From the NCBI RefSeq assembly GCF_963669205.1, contig NZ_OY769915.1, forward strand, positions 5,554,001-5,618,000: a stretch of 64,000 nt of DNA, read 5' to 3'. Under the pieces are notes generated by a model. The model did not search any database. It was not told the origin of the DNA and saw only the letters and a list, made by a program, of their open reading frames with translations. This stretch comes from an uncultured Roseibium sp. (lineage in GTDB: Bacteria > Pseudomonadota > Alphaproteobacteria > Rhizobiales > Stappiaceae). Each line of letters opens with the position of its first letter. Positions within the stretch are counted from its first letter, which is position 1. Shown piece by piece: positions 61,295-64,000 of this stretch. Made by a program: the position numbers and the translations under genes.

Positions 61295-61699
61295 TCGGCA
61301 TCCTTCCAGCTTGGGCAACGCATTGGAACGTGATTACCCGATTTGTCACGCAGCGGTCAAAACCGCTCCTGTCCGGTTCACAAAGTATTGTCGAACTTAT
61401 GTCTCTGAGAAAACAAAATAATTCCGAGCTCCGCCAAATTGCGAGACGGAATTTTCTCCGCGATTTGTCGTCCCGGTTTGCCGCACGCGCGGCAAGACCG
61501 GGAACCAGTACTCCATGTGGCCGATGGTTGAAAGATGAAGGAGAAACAGGTGTTTACTGGGTTCCGGCCTTCCGCTGCACTTCAGCCGGAATGACAAGTA
61601 GATGGGCCGGCGTTCGCCTCACCAGCGTCATTTCGACTTAAACCGGACAGCACCGGGTCAAAACAAGCCGCTCGGGAAGGCAACAGTCGACAGATCCGA
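61295..61699. other. Intergenic region occupied mostly by a MITE
   Basis: 405 bp between the lysR start and the DUF2937 stop. The MITE with its target duplication fills 61355-61664. The remaining ~95 bp have no recognisable feature. Confidence 0.7.
61364..61655 (+). mobile_element. 292-bp MITE, copy 2, with 9-bp target duplication
   Basis: Ends CGCTCCTGTCCGGTTC at the left and, inverted, CGGTGCTGTCCGGTTT at the right. A perfect 9-bp direct repeat GGTCAAAAC flanks it at 61355-61363 and 61656-61664. The interior matches copy 1 (8938-9228) in opposite orientation over its whole length, e.g. TGTCGTCCCGGTTTGCCG-type and TTCAGCCGGAATGACAAG segments. Confidence 0.88.
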
Positions 61700-62200
61700 C
61701 TATCGATGAGAGGCGATTTTCCGGCGGCCAAGACGCGCGAGACCTGCAAACAGCTTCACTAGAAGGAAAGCCGCCAGTGCGCCTATGGCGGCGCTGACAA
61801 ACCCGGCAATCGTCACCGGAATGGCCGGCTCGTAGTCTTCCGCCGTAGCCTGTGCAAGCTGGGGGTCAAATCCCCGCGCAACCACGACCATGCGCCCGAC
61901 CGGTCCCGCAGCTTCAAGCGCGTCCCGCTGCCGCTTGAGGTCCTGAAGCCGCACACCGGCAACCGCCATGCTGTCACCCCGCGCCCGGATGAAGGGATCA
62001 TCGGAAGACCTTTGGCGATCTATCGCTTCGGCAACGGTCAGGCCGAATGCCGATGCATCGCGTCTGAAATCGGCAAGAATATCCTCAAGCGCGTCGATCG
62101 CCCCTCCGAGCCGCTGTCGGTATTGCTGCGAAAATTCGGGAAACTGCGACGTTGCCGTCCCGCTCACCAGCATGACGAGTACGATCAGGGTCCTGAACAT
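61700..62200 (-). CDS. DUF2937-family membrane protein
   Basis: 166 residues. An N-terminal hydrophobic segment (FRTLIVLVMLVSGTATSQFPEF) precedes a helical soluble part (QQYRQRLGGAIDALEDILADFRRDASAFGLTVAEAIDRQRSSDD) and a C-terminal membrane helix (about 128-150: IPVTIAGFVSAAIGALAAFLLVKLF). The 'SQFPEFSQQYRQRLGGA.D.L' motif is how I recognise DUF2937. GGAG lies 6 bp before ATG 62200. Function unknown. Confidence 0.85.
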   Translation of the reverse strand: MFRTLIVLVMLVSGTATSQFPEFSQQYRQRLGGAIDALEDILADFRRDASAFGLTVAEAIDRQRSSDDPFIRARGDSMAVAGVRLQDLKRQRDALEAAGPVGRMVVVARGFDPQLAQATAEDYEPAIPVTIAGFVSAAIGALAAFLLVKLFAGLARLGRRKIASHR

Positions 62201-62233
62201 GAAGGGCTCCGGTCTCGGTTTGCCGGACGGCAG

Positions 62234-63211
62234 TCAGTCCTGCAAGCTTATGATGCCCGCGTCGCCGGCTTCGGTTCCGAAGGCCAGCCGCAGGCCGTCC
62301 GCGTCCCAGTCCATCGCAGAAACAGGGCTATTTCCGGGCCGGCGCAATTGCACCTCCGCCTTGTCCTCGAACCGGCACATCGAGACGGACCCGTCCTGAT
62401 ACCCGATGGCAACGACATCTTCCTTCGGATGACAGGCCACCGCTGATACCAGCAGGTCCGTCCTGGAACCGAGCTGAAGCGGTGTTTGTCCCATCGGGCC
62501 GGTTTTCCCCTGAAAGGGCCACAGGATCGCGGCGTTGGCACCCGATGTGGCCAGGTATCTTCCCTTGAAGGACCAGCTGAACGACTTGACCTTGGCCGGA
62601 TAGCCGGACATGCGCATGTCCTGGGCGTCCGAAAGCCGCCAGCCGTGCAGGGCATTTTCCTGCATGGCCGTGACCAGGAATTTTCCGTCGGGCGAAAAGC
62701 TGATCCCCAGATGGGCGCCTTTCCAGGAAAACTCGGTCGGCTGCCCGTCGGTTCCGGCCCACCAGAGGGTTGCGCCGTCATACCGGGAGACCGCCAGCCG
62801 CGTGCCTTTCGGCGCGAACGCCAGCCCGCCCACCGCGCGATCGTGCGTGAACTCCTTTTCCCGGCCATCACTGAGCTGCGCCCAGGCAATCCGCCCGCTT
62901 GCAAAGGCGATTGCCCCGGATGGCCCGGTGGCGATCAGATCGATCCACTTGCGTGGGCGCTCCGCAACAAGCTCGACGGAGGCATCGGCACCGCAGCGGT
63001 AGATACAGCCATCATCCCCGGACGTGACGAGACCGGTTCCGTCCACGAGAGGTTCGGCCGCCAGCAAACCGGCCTTGTGCGGCCGTAGCTTTTTCTCGCC
63101 TTCTCCGGAAAAGGTAACGTCGCCCTCTCCGGACGCGAAGAAGGCGGACGCCTTCAGGAAACCGGCGCGGACCACGAAACCGTCCACGTCCACAGGTGCT
63201 ATTGTCGGCAC
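62234..63211 (-). CDS. WD40-repeat protein linked to a CobW gene
   Basis: 325 residues, GTG 63211 with AAGGAAG upstream, 13 bp after the CobW stop. No signal peptide. About seven beta-propeller blades are suggested by repeats such as DLIATGPSGAIAFASGRIAWAQLSDG, EFTHDRAVGGLAFAPKGTRLAVSRYDGATLWWAG, AHLGISFSPDGKFLVTAMQENALHGWRL, SFSWSFKGRYLATSGANAAILWPF and SAVACHPKEDVVAIGYQDGSVSMCRF. In other alphaproteobacteria similar WD40 proteins follow COG0523 genes in zinc-responsive clusters (my recollection). It probably acts as a scaffold or partner for the metallochaperone. Confidence 0.85.
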   Translation of the reverse strand: MPTIAPVDVDGFVVRAGFLKASAFFASGEGDVTFSGEGEKKLRPHKAGLLAAEPLVDGTGLVTSGDDGCIYRCGADASVELVAERPRKWIDLIATGPSGAIAFASGRIAWAQLSDGREKEFTHDRAVGGLAFAPKGTRLAVSRYDGATLWWAGTDGQPTEFSWKGAHLGISFSPDGKFLVTAMQENALHGWRLSDAQDMRMSGYPAKVKSFSWSFKGRYLATSGANAAILWPFQGKTGPMGQTPLQLGSRTDLLVSAVACHPKEDVVAIGYQDGSVSMCRFEDKAEVQLRRPGNSPVSAMDWDADGLRLAFGTEAGDAGIISLQD

Positions 63212-63224
63212 GCGTTCTTCCTTG

Positions 63225-64000
63225 TTATGCCGCGCAGGCTTGGAAACTCTGCTTCAGGACGTCCCAGTTGAGGTCCCGTCCAATGAAGACAAGACGGCTT
63301 TCGCGCGGTTCACCTTCTTTCCAGTCCCGCTGATGATCGCCTTCGACGATCATGTGAACGCCCTGGATGACATAGCGCTGGGGATCGTCCTTGAAGGACA
63401 GAATGCCCTTGAGACGCAGGATGTTCGGGCCCTGCACCTGCGTGACCTGGCTGATCCAGGGAAAGAACATGTCCGGATTGAGATCGCCGGCCGTGAGCGA
63501 AATGCTCTTCACGGAGTGCGGGGCGTCATCGTGATGGTGGTGGTCATGCCCGTGGCCATGGTGATGATGGTGATCATGGTCGTGGTCGTGGTCGCAGTCA
63601 GGACTGCATTCGTGGGCGGCATGGCCGTGCTCCAGGAAATGCGGATCCAGCGACAGGATCCGATCCAGATCGAAGGCCCCCCGGTCCAGCACCTTGGCAA
63701 TCTCGATTCCGCAGCGCTCGCTCCGGTGCAGAACGGCGTAGGGATTGATCGAGCGGATCCGCGCCTCCACCGTTGCCAGTTCCTCGGGCGTGACGAGGTC
63801 GGTCTTGTTGATCAGGATCACGTCAGCGAAGGCGACCTGGTCCTCGGCCTCTTCGGTATCTTCCAGGCGCTGCAGGACATGGCGCGCATCAACGACGGCG
63901 ATAACGGCATCGAGCCTGGCGGAAGCACGCACATCATCGTCCATGAAAAAGGTCTGGGCGACGGGCGCCGGGTCGGCCACGCCTGTGGTCTCAACAATGA
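63225..64000 (-). CDS. CobW/COG0523-family GTPase metallochaperone, N-terminus outside the window
   Basis: The frame is open to the right edge, giving ~258 C-terminal residues. Visible: IVETTGVADPAPVAQTFF (COG0523 switch-region motif), AVIAVVDARHVLQRLEDTEEAEDQVAFADVILINKTDLVTPEE with the NKTD guanine-specificity motif, a long His/Asp-rich metal-binding stretch (about HECSPDCDHDHDHDHHHHHGHG), and a CobW_C domain (SISLTAGDLNPDMFFPWISQVTQVQGPNILRLKGILSF, RYVIQGVHMIVEGD). The GTPase P-loop and CxCC motif lie outside the window. It probably delivers zinc to client proteins under scarcity; cobalamin use is not implied. Confidence 0.92.
   Translation of the reverse strand, partial: IVETTGVADPAPVAQTFFMDDDVRASARLDAVIAVVDARHVLQRLEDTEEAEDQVAFADVILINKTDLVTPEELATVEARIRSINPYAVLHRSERCGIEIAKVLDRGAFDLDRILSLDPHFLEHGHAAHECSPDCDHDHDHDHHHHHGHGHDHHHHDDAPHSVKSISLTAGDLNPDMFFPWISQVTQVQGPNILRLKGILSFKDDPQRYVIQGVHMIVEGDHQRDWKEGEPRESRLVFIGRDLNWDVLKQSFQACAA

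Overview
The window is a GC-rich chromosomal segment of an alphaproteobacterium. The flagellar motor pair, the many ABC and TRAP solute transporters, the GC-rich palindromic intergenic repeats and the codon use fit Hyphomicrobiales, most likely a Stappiaceae-type marine genus such as Roseibium/Labrenzia. That assignment is inference; there is no rRNA gene or other marker to prove it. I see no tRNA, rRNA, CRISPR array or prophage.

Layout. 1-5.3 kb: end of motA, motB, an autotransporter with NSG-type passenger repeats, and a TIGR03032-type gene. 5.6-8.4 kb: an NfeD/SPFH membrane pair and ferrochelatase. 9.3-17.8 kb: a seven-gene minus-strand operon encoding a branched-chain-type ABC importer flanked by two adenylate-forming ligases, probably import and CoA activation of a carboxylic acid. 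18.2-22.2 kb: two divergent hydrolase genes, a secreted metacaspase fused to a peptidoglycan-binding and a C-type-lectin-like domain, and a papain protease fused to an alpha/beta hydrolase. 23.7-28.3 kb: a polar-amino-acid ABC operon with its GntR regulator and a class IV aminotransferase-fold protein that lacks the catalytic lysine. 28.7-29.9 kb: an intact IS5-family element.

30.9-39.4 kb holds the most unusual locus. A 336-residue protein made almost entirely of Gly-Ser-Lys repeats (unit SGSGSKGSG) is followed by a dedicated type I secretion ABC protein with degenerate ATPase motifs, an HlyD-type adaptor and an APH-fold kinase. Facing these are a GNAT/BcsL-type acyltransferase, an aldo/keto reductase and a 2OG-Fe(II) oxygenase. 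I propose a secreted, post-translationally modified GS(K) polymer, analogous to silaffins or matrix proteins. The locus lies between AT-rich stretches, with an IS on one side and a MITE on the other.

40-48 kb: LysR, SDR and TetR genes (with a striking inverted-repeat operator), a PAS hybrid kinase with its OmpR-type regulator, and a GFA-family protein. 48.4-55.5 kb: a TRAP transporter with an enlarged membrane component, divergent from a Cache-domain kinase and LuxR-type regulator that probably control it. 55.6-64 kb: a glutamine-amidotransferase-like hydrolase, a fused ZevAB-like metal transporter, a leucine-dehydrogenase-type enzyme, TetR and LysR regulators, DUF2937, a WD40 protein and a truncated CobW/COG0523 metallochaperone.

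Noncoding repeats are informative. A ~291-bp MITE is present twice, 52 kb apart and inverted, each copy with its own perfect 9-bp target duplication. A ~72-bp palindromic repeat occurs four times, once beside a duplicated gene 3' end.
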